Shown here one piece after another: positions 30,488-37,276 of a stretch of DNA of 41,974 nt. Under the pieces are notes generated by a model that saw only the letters and a program-made list of their open reading frames with translations, did not search any database and was not told the DNA's origin. Where the stretch lies: the IMG/VR virus record IMGVR_UViG_3300028925_016008, positions 1-41,974 of that record. One strand, given 5' to 3'. Origin of the DNA: a virus. Position 1 is the stretch's first letter; each line of letters opens with the position of its first letter. The translations under genes and the position numbers were made by a program.

Positions 30488-31353
30488 GCGAAGCCCCAGC
30501 CCAGCCATTGCTTAACGCCAGTTGGATGCCGGTGCTGCTTGAGCCAATCACTTTTTCTGGCGAGCGCATTACCATCGGTGTTGCTGTAGTGCCCGCTGAT
30601 GACACCCCTCCAAGGGTTATCAGCACCCTGCTCCCAGAGCCACTGGAACAAGTTTTTGGTCAGTACGGCAAACACCTTTACAACCTGGCGGGCGGCGTCA
30701 TCGCCGACCTGCAGGCGTTTCTCCTAACCGGTGGGAATCTGACCGCATGGGAGCCCCACATGCAGGGCGTTTTTGCCGGCAACATTGTGCCTACGCGCAA
30801 CATCAACTTGGCGGCAATCATCAAGTCAGCACTGGCTAACTCTTCACTGTTCAGCGCCAAGGCTCATGACAGCGCCAACCAGGTAGATGCTGCCGAGCGT
30901 TCGCTGAACAAATTCCAGGAAGAGATCAAGAAGCTGGTAGTGAGCTCGCGCGAAGGCATGAAGGTACGCTTTAACCAGCGCATGGCCATTTACGGCGGGA
31001 AAACCAAAACCCCTATAACCTACGTGGGTACCAGCTTAGCCATCAACCTGGCGGCTCTCGACACAACCATGACCTCGCACTCACAGCAGCGTGATGCAGC
31101 GCACCGCAAAATCAACCAGCTGCTTGCCCTGCGTGACATCGTGATCGGCCACCGAAAAGACCATTTAATGGTCGGCCTATGGACGCCCAAACGCGAGCTC
31201 ACAAAGCACCAAGAAGAACTATTCGACGCTTACACAACCGAACTGGAGTGGGCATCCAACAAGGCTGGAGTCGAGTATGTTCTTGCCGACGGCGGTGTTG
31301 ATACCGCGATGGCAGCGAAGCCATTTGCTCAGAAAATACTGGCAGACGCCTGA
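30433..31353 (+). CDS. Unrecognised 306-aa protein paired with the HipA-like kinase
   Basis: Overlaps the kinase by 55 nt, so it is probably part of the same function. The N-terminal 100 residues include P-I-T-F-S-G-E-R-I-T-I-G-V-A-V-V, faintly like the E-R-x-N-x-G-V-x-V of DUF3037, which often accompanies HipA-like kinases elsewhere. The rest is helical, with a K-F-Q-E-E-I-K-K-L coiled segment near 160. No catalytic motif was recognised. It could be a regulator, a substrate or an antitoxin. Ends 33 nt before an intrinsic terminator. Confidence 0.6.
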   Translation: MQSPTNGASVFDAAQAFLSEAPAQPLLNASWMPVLLEPITFSGERITIGVAVVPADDTPPRVISTLLPEPLEQVFGQYGKHLYNLAGGVIADLQAFLLTGGNLTAWEPHMQGVFAGNIVPTRNINLAAIIKSALANSSLFSAKAHDSANQVDAAERSLNKFQEEIKKLVVSSREGMKVRFNQRMAIYGGKTKTPITYVGTSLAINLAALDTTMTSHSQQRDAAHRKINQLLALRDIVIGHRKDHLMVGLWTPKRELTKHQEELFDAYTTELEWASNKAGVEYVLADGGVDTAMAAKPFAQKILADA

Positions 31354-31386
31354 CTTAGACTAACCTCGCCTAAACCGCACAACCAA

Positions 31387-31414
31387 AGCCCCGCCATTGA
31401 GCGGGGCTTTCTTA
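31387..31414 (+). terminator. Intrinsic terminator ending the repressor operon
   Basis: Perfect 8-bp AGCCCCGC/GCGGGGCT stem (31387-31408) followed by a T-rich run. Isolates the lysogeny operon from the PL-like promoter. Confidence 0.85.
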
Positions 31415-31449
31415 TCCAAGGCTGACCATCCTTCAGATCATCTAAGCAA

Positions 31450-31470
31450 GCCCGCCCAGCGCGGGCTTTT
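31450..31470 (+). terminator. Second intrinsic terminator before the PL-like promoter
   Basis: A GCCCGC/GCGGGC stem with a 5-nt loop and five T, the same stem as the late-gene terminators at 1009-1025 and 7980-7996. Confidence 0.8.
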
Positions 31471-31489
31471 TCATGTCCACGCGAAATAT

Positions 31490-31506
31490 TATTTCCATTG
31501 GAGTTG
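31490..31506. promoter_or_regulatory. Repressor operator, weak (OL2-like)
   Basis: TATTTCC-ATT-GGAGTTG; 10 of 14 positions match. It overlaps the PL-like -35 element and is centred 24 bp from the perfect copy. Confidence 0.45.
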
Positions 31507-31532
31507 ACGAATGTATATCCCCTGGATATATT
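31504..31532 (+). promoter_or_regulatory. PL-like promoter of the plus-strand early operon
   Basis: TTGACG (-35, 31504-31509), a 17-nt spacer and TATATT (-10, 31527-31532): a strong sigma70-type promoter. The perfect operator covers the spacer and -10, so the repressor should silence it in the prophage. Confidence 0.85.
31514..31530. promoter_or_regulatory. Repressor operator, perfect (OL1-like)
   Basis: TATATCC-CCT-GGATATA, the same arms as the operator at 29100-29116. Confidence 0.8.
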
Positions 31533-31559
31533 CAATCCAGCGCCGGCCAACACCGGCCA

Positions 31560-31571
31560 GGCCGAAAGGCC
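31560..31571 (+). promoter_or_regulatory. boxB-like GNRA hairpin
   Basis: A 4-bp GGCC stem closed by GAAA, 4 nt before the boxA. The order boxB then boxA is that of rRNA operon leaders. Confidence 0.45.
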
Positions 31572-31575
31572 GCCA

Positions 31576-31586
31576 CTCTTTAACAA
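31576..31586 (+). promoter_or_regulatory. boxA antitermination element
   Basis: CTCTTTAACAA is an exact match to the core of the E. coli rRNA leader boxA, which binds NusB-NusE. Confidence 0.7.
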
Positions 31587-31789
31587 CCAGCTGCAACACA
31601 AACCGCACGCCTCTACCGGCGACCGGCGTCAGACAGGTGAACGAGGAAAGCCTGCCAACGGTGCGAACGCACACGGCTGACGATGGATTACCACCCGAGC
31701 GAATGACCCGGAAAGCAGTGCGGCTGGAAAGTATCACTGAGCAGCCTTGGCGACAGGGCTGCTTGGGATGACAACCGGAGGGAATCAGC

Positions 31790-32020
31790 ATGTTTGAAAG
31801 CATCCAACACATAACCAGCGGGCCTGGCATGAGCATTGCCCGCTACTCCGATGGCGAAGTAACGGGCGGAGTTGCCTTTAGCAGCGACGAGAAGGCAACG
31901 CGAGTCTTCAGCCATATAGGGCCGCTCGAAGCGAGCCTTGAGTGCGTGGCCGCTCATTGGGTCGGCTATCGCGGCCGCTACAAAGCGCGGATCGAAGAAC
32001 AGGTGCAGTCATACGCCTAA
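31790..32020 (+). CDS. First PL-like operon protein, 76 aa
   Basis: Not recognised. A small mixed protein (M-F-E-S-I-Q-H-I-T, then H-I-G-P-L-E-A-S-L-E and W-V-G-Y-R-G-R-Y-K-A-R) with a strong GGAGGG ribosome site. It occupies the position of lambda N but lacks an obvious arginine-rich motif, so an N-like role is not supported. Confidence 0.6.
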   Translation: MFESIQHITSGPGMSIARYSDGEVTGGVAFSSDEKATRVFSHIGPLEASLECVAAHWVGYRGRYKARIEEQVQSYA

Positions 32021-32131
32021 ATAATCCCGAAACACGACCGGGACGCCGCCGGGCAACGCATGAAGCAGCGCCCGGTAATAAGCAGGTTTGCCGCCTGGGC
32101 ATAAGGCACCGATCACCTGCATGCAGGGCGT

Positions 32132-32328
32132 ATCGGGGTGTGATCTTCGGCGTGGAAAGCAGACACGCACAGCGACGGATAGGTGCTGACCTGAATAACC
32201 ACCTGCAATACCTGCCGCTTGAACGACGCTCGGTATGCCAGCAGGGGCTATAGCCGAGACGGGAGAGAAAGGCTTTGTCGGCCTGATGAGGATAGCTGGA
32301 GTAGCGACCAGCAAGATCACACCCCGAT
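32132..32328 (+). ncRNA. Candidate structured RNA closed by a 16-bp inverted repeat
   Basis: The arms ATCGGGGTGTGATCTT and AAGATCACACCCCGAT are perfectly complementary and enclose 165 nt. Further short stems lie inside, for example GCCGA/TCGGC within 32252-32280. The spacing is too large for a terminator. Confidence 0.45.
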
Positions 32329-32489
32329 GCGCAATATCGCGCATCACAACCAGTTGAACGCTTTGCCGCGATCACTGGGCAAGAAGGTAGCAACACCACC
32401 GGATCAGGGGACGCAGGAGCGGAACCGCCAGGGCCCACTACACCCGAAGATCAGCCGGATGGCGTAAGCCGGCAACAACCCTTCCCCCG

Positions 32490-32561
32490 TACCCATAAGC
32501 AGCCAACCCAGCACGCAGCCTTGCGGAAGTCTGGCGCGTTGGTGCGGCTGACTTATGGGTA
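32490..32561 (+). ncRNA. Long hairpin just before a small gene
   Basis: TACCCATAAG-CAGCC (32490-32504) pairs with GGCTG-ACTTATGGGTA (32546-32561) with one bulged base, giving about 15 paired bases. It ends 22 nt before the ATG at 32584 and may control its translation. Confidence 0.5.
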
Positions 32562-32583
32562 TGACCAACCGAGGTGCCACACC

Positions 32584-32844
32584 ATGAACGCAATCCAGCA
32601 AGCCAAAGCCAGTATCCAGCACCTTGCCGCCATGATGCGCGGCACAGCAGAAGCCCGCGCAACCTTCGAAGCCAAGCGCCTGCCACCGCCACGCGCCACC
32701 ACCGTATACATCAACGGTAAAGGCATGGTGCAGGTGCTGGATGCCGACACCGGGCGCTGTCTCGGCTTCCGTCGCACGCACAAAGAAGCGGCCTGGCTGC
32801 AGCAGGCGCTTGAAAACGGCACCCACACCCAGGAACACGCCTGA
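32584..32844 (+). CDS. Small protein, 86 aa
   Basis: No family recognised. Starts M-N-A-I-Q-Q-A-K-A-S-I-Q and has a strand-like T-V-Y-I-N-G-K-G-M-V-Q-V-L region, then R-R-T-H-K-E-A-A-W. The chosen ATG follows a GAGGTG site, and an in-frame upstream start at 32521 would enter the long hairpin. Confidence 0.6.
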   Translation: MNAIQQAKASIQHLAAMMRGTAEARATFEAKRLPPPRATTVYINGKGMVQVLDADTGRCLGFRRTHKEAAWLQQALENGTHTQEHA

Positions 32845-32856
32845 CCGGAGGCCAGC

Positions 32857-33225
32857 ATGATCAGTACCCCGCATTTTCAGAGCCACGCGCAGCAGCAAGC
32901 CATGCTCGGCTGTGCAGCTAAGCTAGATCCGGCCAAGCACCCGCGGCGCTATGCCCAGCTTCAGGCCCGCCAGCGCCTCAACAAAGAGGTGCGCTGGCTG
33001 GACCAAGAGAACTCGCTGCCCGGCATCCTTTATGCCCGAGAGCGGCTCAATCAGATGCGCCTTGAGCGCCGCGCAAAGCAGGCTGAACAGATCAAGCCAC
33101 TGGCGGCCACAGGCGAAACTATCATCGGCATGGCGCGCGCCATCGGCAGCACGCCACGCACCATCCTGAGCCTGCTGGATGAGTTCAAGATCACACGCGG
33201 CCCCAAGATGAACTTGGAGGCGTGA
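32857..33225 (+). CDS. Small basic protein with C-terminal helix-turn-helix-like region, 122 aa
   Basis: Basic, helical protein. Residues 90-118 (I-I-G-M-A-R-A-I-G-S-T-P-R-T-I-L-S-L-L-D-E-F) look like a helix-turn-helix, so a DNA-binding role is possible. GGAGG upstream. The stop overlaps the next ATG as TGATG. Confidence 0.55.
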   Translation: MISTPHFQSHAQQQAMLGCAAKLDPAKHPRRYAQLQARQRLNKEVRWLDQENSLPGILYARERLNQMRLERRAKQAEQIKPLAATGETIIGMARAIGSTPRTILSLLDEFKITRGPKMNLEA

Positions 33226-33554
33226 TGGCCAAGAACACGCAGGAGCGCTCAAAGAAGTCCGCTGAAAAAGCTGCAAAGGCTGGCGAGGAAGAACTGCGCC
33301 ACAAAGTGCGACCTGGCATCCGCGCCATGCTCGCCGACCTCATGCGCTGGCACGGCATCACGGTCATATCCGAAGCAATCCAGAACATGATCATCAACCT
33401 GCATGCCCTCGGGCCGGAAGGCTCAGCCCATGCACTGAAAAGCCCGCGCCACACTTTCGAGATAAGCGAAAACGTGGCGCGGCAATTCCACAACGAAAGC
33501 CTGCGAGAACTACGCGCAGATCCGGGCGACGAGAACACCGCCCACATCAAGTAA
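33225..33554 (+). CDS. Small regulatory-like protein, 109 aa
   Basis: K/E-rich start, then G-I-R-A-M-L-A-D-L-M-R-W-H-G-I-T-V-I-S-E-A-I-Q-N, resembling a short helix-helix DNA-binding core, followed by E-I-S-E-N-V-A-R-Q-F. No family firmly recognised. The start at 33225 is chosen for the TGATG overlap with the preceding gene. Confidence 0.55.
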   Translation: MAKNTQERSKKSAEKAAKAGEEELRHKVRPGIRAMLADLMRWHGITVISEAIQNMIINLHALGPEGSAHALKSPRHTFEISENVARQFHNESLRELRADPGDENTAHIK

Positions 33555-33609
33555 CCCACCCAAGCCCAGCGCCAGCAGCGCAACGGGCTGCTATTGCCTG
33601 GAGAAAGCT

Positions 33610-35004
33610 ATGGGCTATCAAGAATTTATTGCACGCAAGCTTGAGACGGTTGCGCCATCTGGCCTATCTGATCCATTCACGCTGCCTGGCTCACTATTCC
33701 CCATGCAGCGAGACTTGGTTGCCTGGGCATTGCGCCGCGGGCGCGCGGCTATCTTTGCCGACACCGGGCTTGGCAAAAGCCGTATGCAGATTGCCTGGGC
33801 TGATGAGGTAGTACGCCGCACTGGCGGCTCGGTGATGATCCTGGCTCCGCTGGCGGTGGCGGCGCAGACGGTCGGCGAAGGCAACAGTATCGGTATCAGT
33901 ATCACGCATTGCCGAGAGGCAGATGATCTGCGGCCCGGCATCAACATCACCAACTATGACCGCATCCATAAATTCGATTGCTCGCAATTCGCGGGCGTTG
34001 TGCTGGACGAGTCGAGCTGCATCAAACACCACACATCAAGGACGTTTGATCAGCTTGTCATGGCTTTTGCGAACACCCCATACAGGCTCTGCGCAACTGC
34101 TACCCCAGCGCCGAACGACTGGACCGAGCTCGGTACCCATGCTGAGTTCATGGGCGTTTGCACTCGGGCCGAAATGCTCGCCGAGTTCTTCGTACATGAC
34201 GGTGGCGACACACAGACGTGGCGACTTAAAGGGCACGCCAGGCATTTGTTTTGGCGCTGGGTCAGCCAGTGGGGCGCATGCGTGCGCAAGCCATCCGACC
34301 TTGGCTACGACGACAGCGCATATCTGCTGCCACCGCTGGTGGAGACAGAGCACATGGTCGAAGTTGACCAGGGAAACCTAGTCAGTGAAGGCATGCTGTT
34401 TGCCCTTGAGGCCAGCAGCCTGATGGAGCGCCGGGCCGCACGCAAAGAGAGCATGGATGCGCGGGTCAAGGCGTGCGCCGATCTAGTCAACGCCAACGAC
34501 GAGCCGTGGATTATATGGGGCGAATACAACGCCGAAACCGAGGCGCTTGTCAGGCTTATCGATGGGGCTGTCGAGATTGCCGGATCACATACATCTGAGC
34601 AGAAGGAGCAGCGCCTGGGCGACTTTGCAGCCGGCCGCATCCGCGTCCTGGTCACCAAGCCAAGTATTGCGGGGTGGGGGCTTAACTGGCAGCACTGCGC
34701 TCGCATGGCCTTCGTCGGCGTATCTGACTCGTTCGAGGCGTACTACCAGGCAGTTCGCCGCTGCTATCGATTCGGCCAGAAGCGCGAGGTTCACGTGCAC
34801 CTGTTCAGCTCGCAGCTTGAGGGCGCAGTACTCGCCAACCTTCGCCGCAAACAGCATGACGCCGTAGCAATGGGCGAGGCCCTGGCAGCCGAAACATCGG
34901 CGGCGGTAAGAACCGCGATAGGCGGCACAAAACGACAATCCAATTCACACAACGCTGCGCGCACGGTCAAGGCACCCGCGTGGCTCAGGAGTGACGCAGC
35001 ATGA
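33610..35004 (+). CDS. SNF2-like DEAD-box helicase/translocase, 464 aa
   Basis: Helicase motifs in order: D-T-G-L-G-K-S-R (Walker A, 51-58), V-V-L-D-E-S-S-C-I-K (DExx, 130-139), A-T-A-T-P-A-P-N-D (162-170), then the C-terminal domain with V-T-K-P-S-I-A-G-W-G-L-N-W and Q-A-V-R-R-C-Y-R-F-G-Q. It lacks accessory SNF2 insertions, so a compact phage version. It overlaps the methyltransferase start as ATGA, implying joint action, for example replication-coupled or anti-restriction modification. The ribosome site GGAGAAAG precedes the ATG. Confidence 0.85.
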   Translation: MGYQEFIARKLETVAPSGLSDPFTLPGSLFPMQRDLVAWALRRGRAAIFADTGLGKSRMQIAWADEVVRRTGGSVMILAPLAVAAQTVGEGNSIGISITHCREADDLRPGINITNYDRIHKFDCSQFAGVVLDESSCIKHHTSRTFDQLVMAFANTPYRLCATATPAPNDWTELGTHAEFMGVCTRAEMLAEFFVHDGGDTQTWRLKGHARHLFWRWVSQWGACVRKPSDLGYDDSAYLLPPLVETEHMVEVDQGNLVSEGMLFALEASSLMERRAARKESMDARVKACADLVNANDEPWIIWGEYNAETEALVRLIDGAVEIAGSHTSEQKEQRLGDFAAGRIRVLVTKPSIAGWGLNWQHCARMAFVGVSDSFEAYYQAVRRCYRFGQKREVHVHLFSSQLEGAVLANLRRKQHDAVAMGEALAAETSAAVRTAIGGTKRQSNSHNAARTVKAPAWLRSDAA

Positions 35005-35870
35005 ATTGCATCAGCCAGGTTGATCGGCCAGACAGCACATTGTTTAACGGAGACTGCGTAGAAGTGATCGCTGGGCTTCCTGATCGCAGCGTCGATTACG
35101 CGATATTCTCGCCACCGTTCTCCAGCCTTTACACCTACAGCAATAGCCCGCGTGATATGGGCAACAGCCGTACGGACGCCGAATTCTTCGAGCACTTCGA
35201 TCATCTGGTAAAAGAACTGGCGCGCGTAATCAAACCGGGACACAACGTCAGCTTCCATTGCATGCAGCTGCCGACCAGCAAAGAGCGCGACGGCTATATC
35301 GGCCTGAAAGACTTCCGTGGCGCGCTGATAAAGGCATTCGAGAGCCACGGGTTTATCTATGCGTCCGAGGTAACGATCTGGAAAGACCCGGTCACCGCCA
35401 TGCAGCGCACTAAGGCGCTAGGCCTACTGCATAAAACCATTCGCAGTAACGCCACCATGAGCCGCCAAGGCATCGCCGACTACCTGGTGACCATGCGCAC
35501 GCCAGGCGAGGTCGAGGACAAGGTTGCGCACGACGATTTGCCGGTTGATGAGTGGCAGAAGCTGGCCAGCCCAGTCTGGATGGATATCAACCCCAACGAC
35601 ACTCTGCAATTTCGAAGCGCTCGCGAACACGACGACGAGCGCCACATCTGCCCGCTACAGCTGGACGTTATTCGGCGGGGAATCCGGCTGTGGACCAAAG
35701 CCGGAGACGTGGTGCTGACGCCATTCCTGGGCATCGGAAGTGAAGCTTTCTGCGCCGTGGAAATGGGCCGCAAGGCTATCGGGATCGAGCTGAAAAAGAG
35801 CTACTTCGATCAGGCAGTGAAAAACATCGATGCCCTTGCAGCTCAGTGCGACATGTTTGCCACCGCATGA
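35001..35870 (+). CDS. DNA N4-cytosine/N6-adenine methyltransferase, 289 aa
   Basis: Permuted order of motifs: SPPF (catalytic motif IV, residues 37-40) first, and F-L-G-I-G-S-E-A-F-C (SAM-binding motif I) near 240, followed by A-I-G-I-E-L-K. This beta-type order with SPPF is commoner in N4-cytosine enzymes, but N6-adenine cannot be excluded. The V-A-H-D-D-L-P-V-D-E-W region is characteristic of phage-type enzymes. No restriction enzyme gene was seen beside it, so an orphan methyltransferase protecting phage DNA is likely. Confidence 0.85.
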   Translation: MNCISQVDRPDSTLFNGDCVEVIAGLPDRSVDYAIFSPPFSSLYTYSNSPRDMGNSRTDAEFFEHFDHLVKELARVIKPGHNVSFHCMQLPTSKERDGYIGLKDFRGALIKAFESHGFIYASEVTIWKDPVTAMQRTKALGLLHKTIRSNATMSRQGIADYLVTMRTPGEVEDKVAHDDLPVDEWQKLASPVWMDINPNDTLQFRSAREHDDERHICPLQLDVIRRGIRLWTKAGDVVLTPFLGIGSEAFCAVEMGRKAIGIELKKSYFDQAVKNIDALAAQCDMFATA

Positions 35871-36064
35871 CCCACCACCCCAAGCGCAGCCGCTGCCAAT
35901 CCTGCACCAAGCGCCTGGACAACTGCAGCGACCTTCCCTTCCACACCATGCCAGTGCACCGGCAGGACGGAACAGACGTGGTGGTCATCTGCACACAGTT
36001 CGTGCCAGCAGCTGGCGAGCGCGGCAAGCCGTTTCTCAATCCGAGGCGCGGCCGCCGGCTGTAA
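35867..36064 (+). CDS. Small zinc-ribbon-like protein, 65 aa
   Basis: Starts M-T-H-H-P-K-R-S-R-C-Q-S-C-T-K-R-L-D-N-C, giving a Cys cluster, then a strand-like V-V-V-I-C-T-Q-F. Overlaps the methyltransferase stop as ATGA. Ends 50 nt before the convergent gene. Confidence 0.55.
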   Translation: MTHHPKRSRCQSCTKRLDNCSDLPFHTMPVHRQDGTDVVVICTQFVPAAGERGKPFLNPRRGRRL

Positions 36065-36111
36065 CCACCCTACCCGCCCACTCCCTGCCTGATGCTCGGG
36101 CGGGAGGGTGG
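36065..36111. terminator. Strong hairpin between convergent genes
   Basis: Two 7-bp blocks separated by one bulged base: CCACCCT (36065-36071) with AGGGTGG (36105-36111) and CCCGCCC with GGGCGGG. It lacks a T-run but lies exactly between a plus-strand and a minus-strand stop. Confidence 0.5.
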
Positions 36112-36119
36112 TGGCGGGA

Positions 36120-36365
36120 TTATAGCGGCTTGTCCTTCTTGAGTCGGAACAAGAACTGACCGTTCAGACGAGAAGCAACGCCGTCTTCAATGAAGCCGAA
36201 AAGGTCGCCGCCCATTCCATAGACCTCGTTGCCGTCGACTCTGTACTCCCAAGTTCCCGGGCCTGTGCCGTATGACAAGTAACCGTCTTTTAGTTGGCCT
36301 AAGCGAGGCCCATCCGGCCCTTCGCCATAGACCACGTACCTTCCTTCGCCGTAATCGATATCCAT
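36120..36365 (-). CDS. Minus-strand gene in the plus-strand operon, Gly/Tyr-rich, 81 aa
   Basis: The excellent ribosome site AAGGAGG and a small, evenly Gly/Tyr-rich sequence (Y-G-E-G-R-Y-V-V-Y-G-E-G-P-D-G; Y-L-S-Y-G-T-G-P) suggest repeated short strands. It is the only likely minus-strand gene in this operon, so it may be expressed in the prophage as a moron. Function unknown. Confidence 0.6.
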   Translation of the reverse strand: MDIDYGEGRYVVYGEGPDGPRLGQLKDGYLSYGTGPGTWEYRVDGNEVYGMGGDLFGFIEDGVASRLNGQFLFRLKKDKPL

Positions 36366-36447
36366 ACCTGCCTCCTTGTACCGGCCCCATGCCGGGCCTG
36401 AACAAATACCCCACTTCAACCTTTCACGCCACTGGCGAGGGATAACC

Positions 36448-36678
36448 ATGCCTAAAGCAATCACTACATGCGCGTTAACTGCTCGCCAGCCTGCCGTCAT
36501 CTGGCAACCCTATATCGAAGGGAATGGCCCGGGCGAGCCGGCGTTACTTGTTCATGCCGACGCCATCGGCCTGCTTGTTATCTCGCAAGAGGGGCGCGAG
36601 GTGCTTATCCAGCCCGAAGTTCTGCCGGCACTGATCAAGCAATTGAAGCGCCTGGCCGCTGAGCATCCACGCCAATGA
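36448..36678 (+). CDS. Small protein, 76 aa
   Basis: Not recognised. Strand-rich, with L-L-V-H-A-D-A-I-G-L-L-V-I-S-Q-E and a final K-Q-L-K-R-L-A helix. GAGGG upstream of the ATG at 36448. Confidence 0.6.
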   Translation: MPKAITTCALTARQPAVIWQPYIEGNGPGEPALLVHADAIGLLVISQEGREVLIQPEVLPALIKQLKRLAAEHPRQ

Positions 36679-36758
36679 CCCCGACCTTCTGCCGCACCAC
36701 CCGCCTACCTGTAGCCAAGTGCGGCTGCCTTCGCTGCACGCCCATCACGCCGGAGTAA
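36675..36758 (+). CDS. Tiny cysteine-rich peptide, 27 aa
   Basis: An ATG overlapping the previous stop as ATGA opens a frame ending at TAA 36758, with four Cys (F-C-R-T, A-K-C-G-C-L-R-C). It fits the overlapping-gene layout, but being so short it may be a chance frame. Confidence 0.4.
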   Translation: MTPTFCRTTRLPVAKCGCLRCTPITPE

Positions 36759-36764
36759 TCCACC

Positions 36765-37088
36765 ATGCGCCGCATCTACCTGGCCGGGCCCTGCACCGGC
36801 ATCCCCGATTACAACTACCCAGCCTTCCACGCAGAAGCAGCAAGGCTGCGGGCGCTTGGTTATCACGTCGAGAACCCGGCCGAGAACCAGGCGCCAGAGT
36901 GCGGCACCTGGGAGGCATATCTGCGCATCGCTCTGCGCCAGATGCTCACCTGCGAAGTCGTTGCCCTGCTGCCTGGCTGGATTGATAGCCGCGGCGCAAC
37001 GCTTAAGCGCTACACGGCGCAGCAGGTTGGCATCGCCATCGTCAACGCATCAGCCATTCAGGAGGCATTGCAATGTCAGGCTGCATGA
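36765..37088 (+). CDS. DUF4406-like (nucleoside 2-deoxyribosyltransferase-like), 107 aa
   Basis: Starts M-R-R-I-Y-L-A-G-P-C-T-G-I-P-D-Y-N-Y-P-A-F, the start of DUF4406, followed by L-R-A-L-G-Y-H-V-E-N-P and V-A-L-L-P-G-W-I-D-S-R-G-A. This family is related to nucleoside 2-deoxyribosyltransferases and may act on nucleotide pools. GGAG upstream. Confidence 0.75.
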   Translation: MRRIYLAGPCTGIPDYNYPAFHAEAARLRALGYHVENPAENQAPECGTWEAYLRIALRQMLTCEVVALLPGWIDSRGATLKRYTAQQVGIAIVNASAIQEALQCQAA

Positions 37089-37276
37089 CCGACAGCGCCC
37101 AGGTGCAGCGCATCAACGCCCAGCTTGAACGCTGGCTGCACAAACCCAGCGGCCGGCGAGGCTGCGTGATCTTCGAAGTAGCCGGCACCTGCGAATTGCA
37201 GGGCATAGACGGCCGCAGCTTCTACGCCAAGCGAGAAGACCTCAACAACACCGAAACATGGGAGCGCCTGCCATGA
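37073..37276 (+). CDS. Small protein, 67 aa
   Basis: Not recognised. Contains R-R-G-C-V-I-F-E-V-A-G-T-C-E-L-Q-G-I-D-G-R, strand-like. A GGAGG site precedes the ATG. Overlaps the preceding gene by 16 nt and the following by ATGA. Confidence 0.55.
   Translation: MSGCMTDSAQVQRINAQLERWLHKPSGRRGCVIFEVAGTCELQGIDGRSFYAKREDLNNTETWERLP

Larger units (their letters stand above)
31540..31789 (+). ncRNA. Structured 5' leader of the PL-like transcript with nut-like elements
   Basis: The first ~250 nt of this transcript are non-coding and rich in hairpins: GCCGG/CCGGC (31542-31557), GGCC-GAAA-GGCC (31560-31571), GTGC/GCAC (31661-31672) and AGCAGCC/GGCTGCT (31740-31763). A boxA-like element is at 31576-31586. 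This fits an antitermination leader. No gene was found here. Confidence 0.5.
32021..32583 (+). other. 563-nt non-coding region with extensive inverted repeats
   Basis: No convincing gene. Contains CCGGGC/GCCCGG (32049-32075), a 12-bp CCTGCATGCAGG palindrome (32116-32127), a 16-bp perfect inverted repeat (32132-32147 with 32313-32328) and a long hairpin near 32490-32561. On the plus strand it would be transcribed from the PL-like promoter. Confidence 0.6.

Noticed and set aside
32219-32467. Small plus-strand frame in the 563-nt gap
   Set aside because: TTG start, no ribosome site and low-complexity basic composition; overlaps the inverted-repeat arm at 32313-32328.
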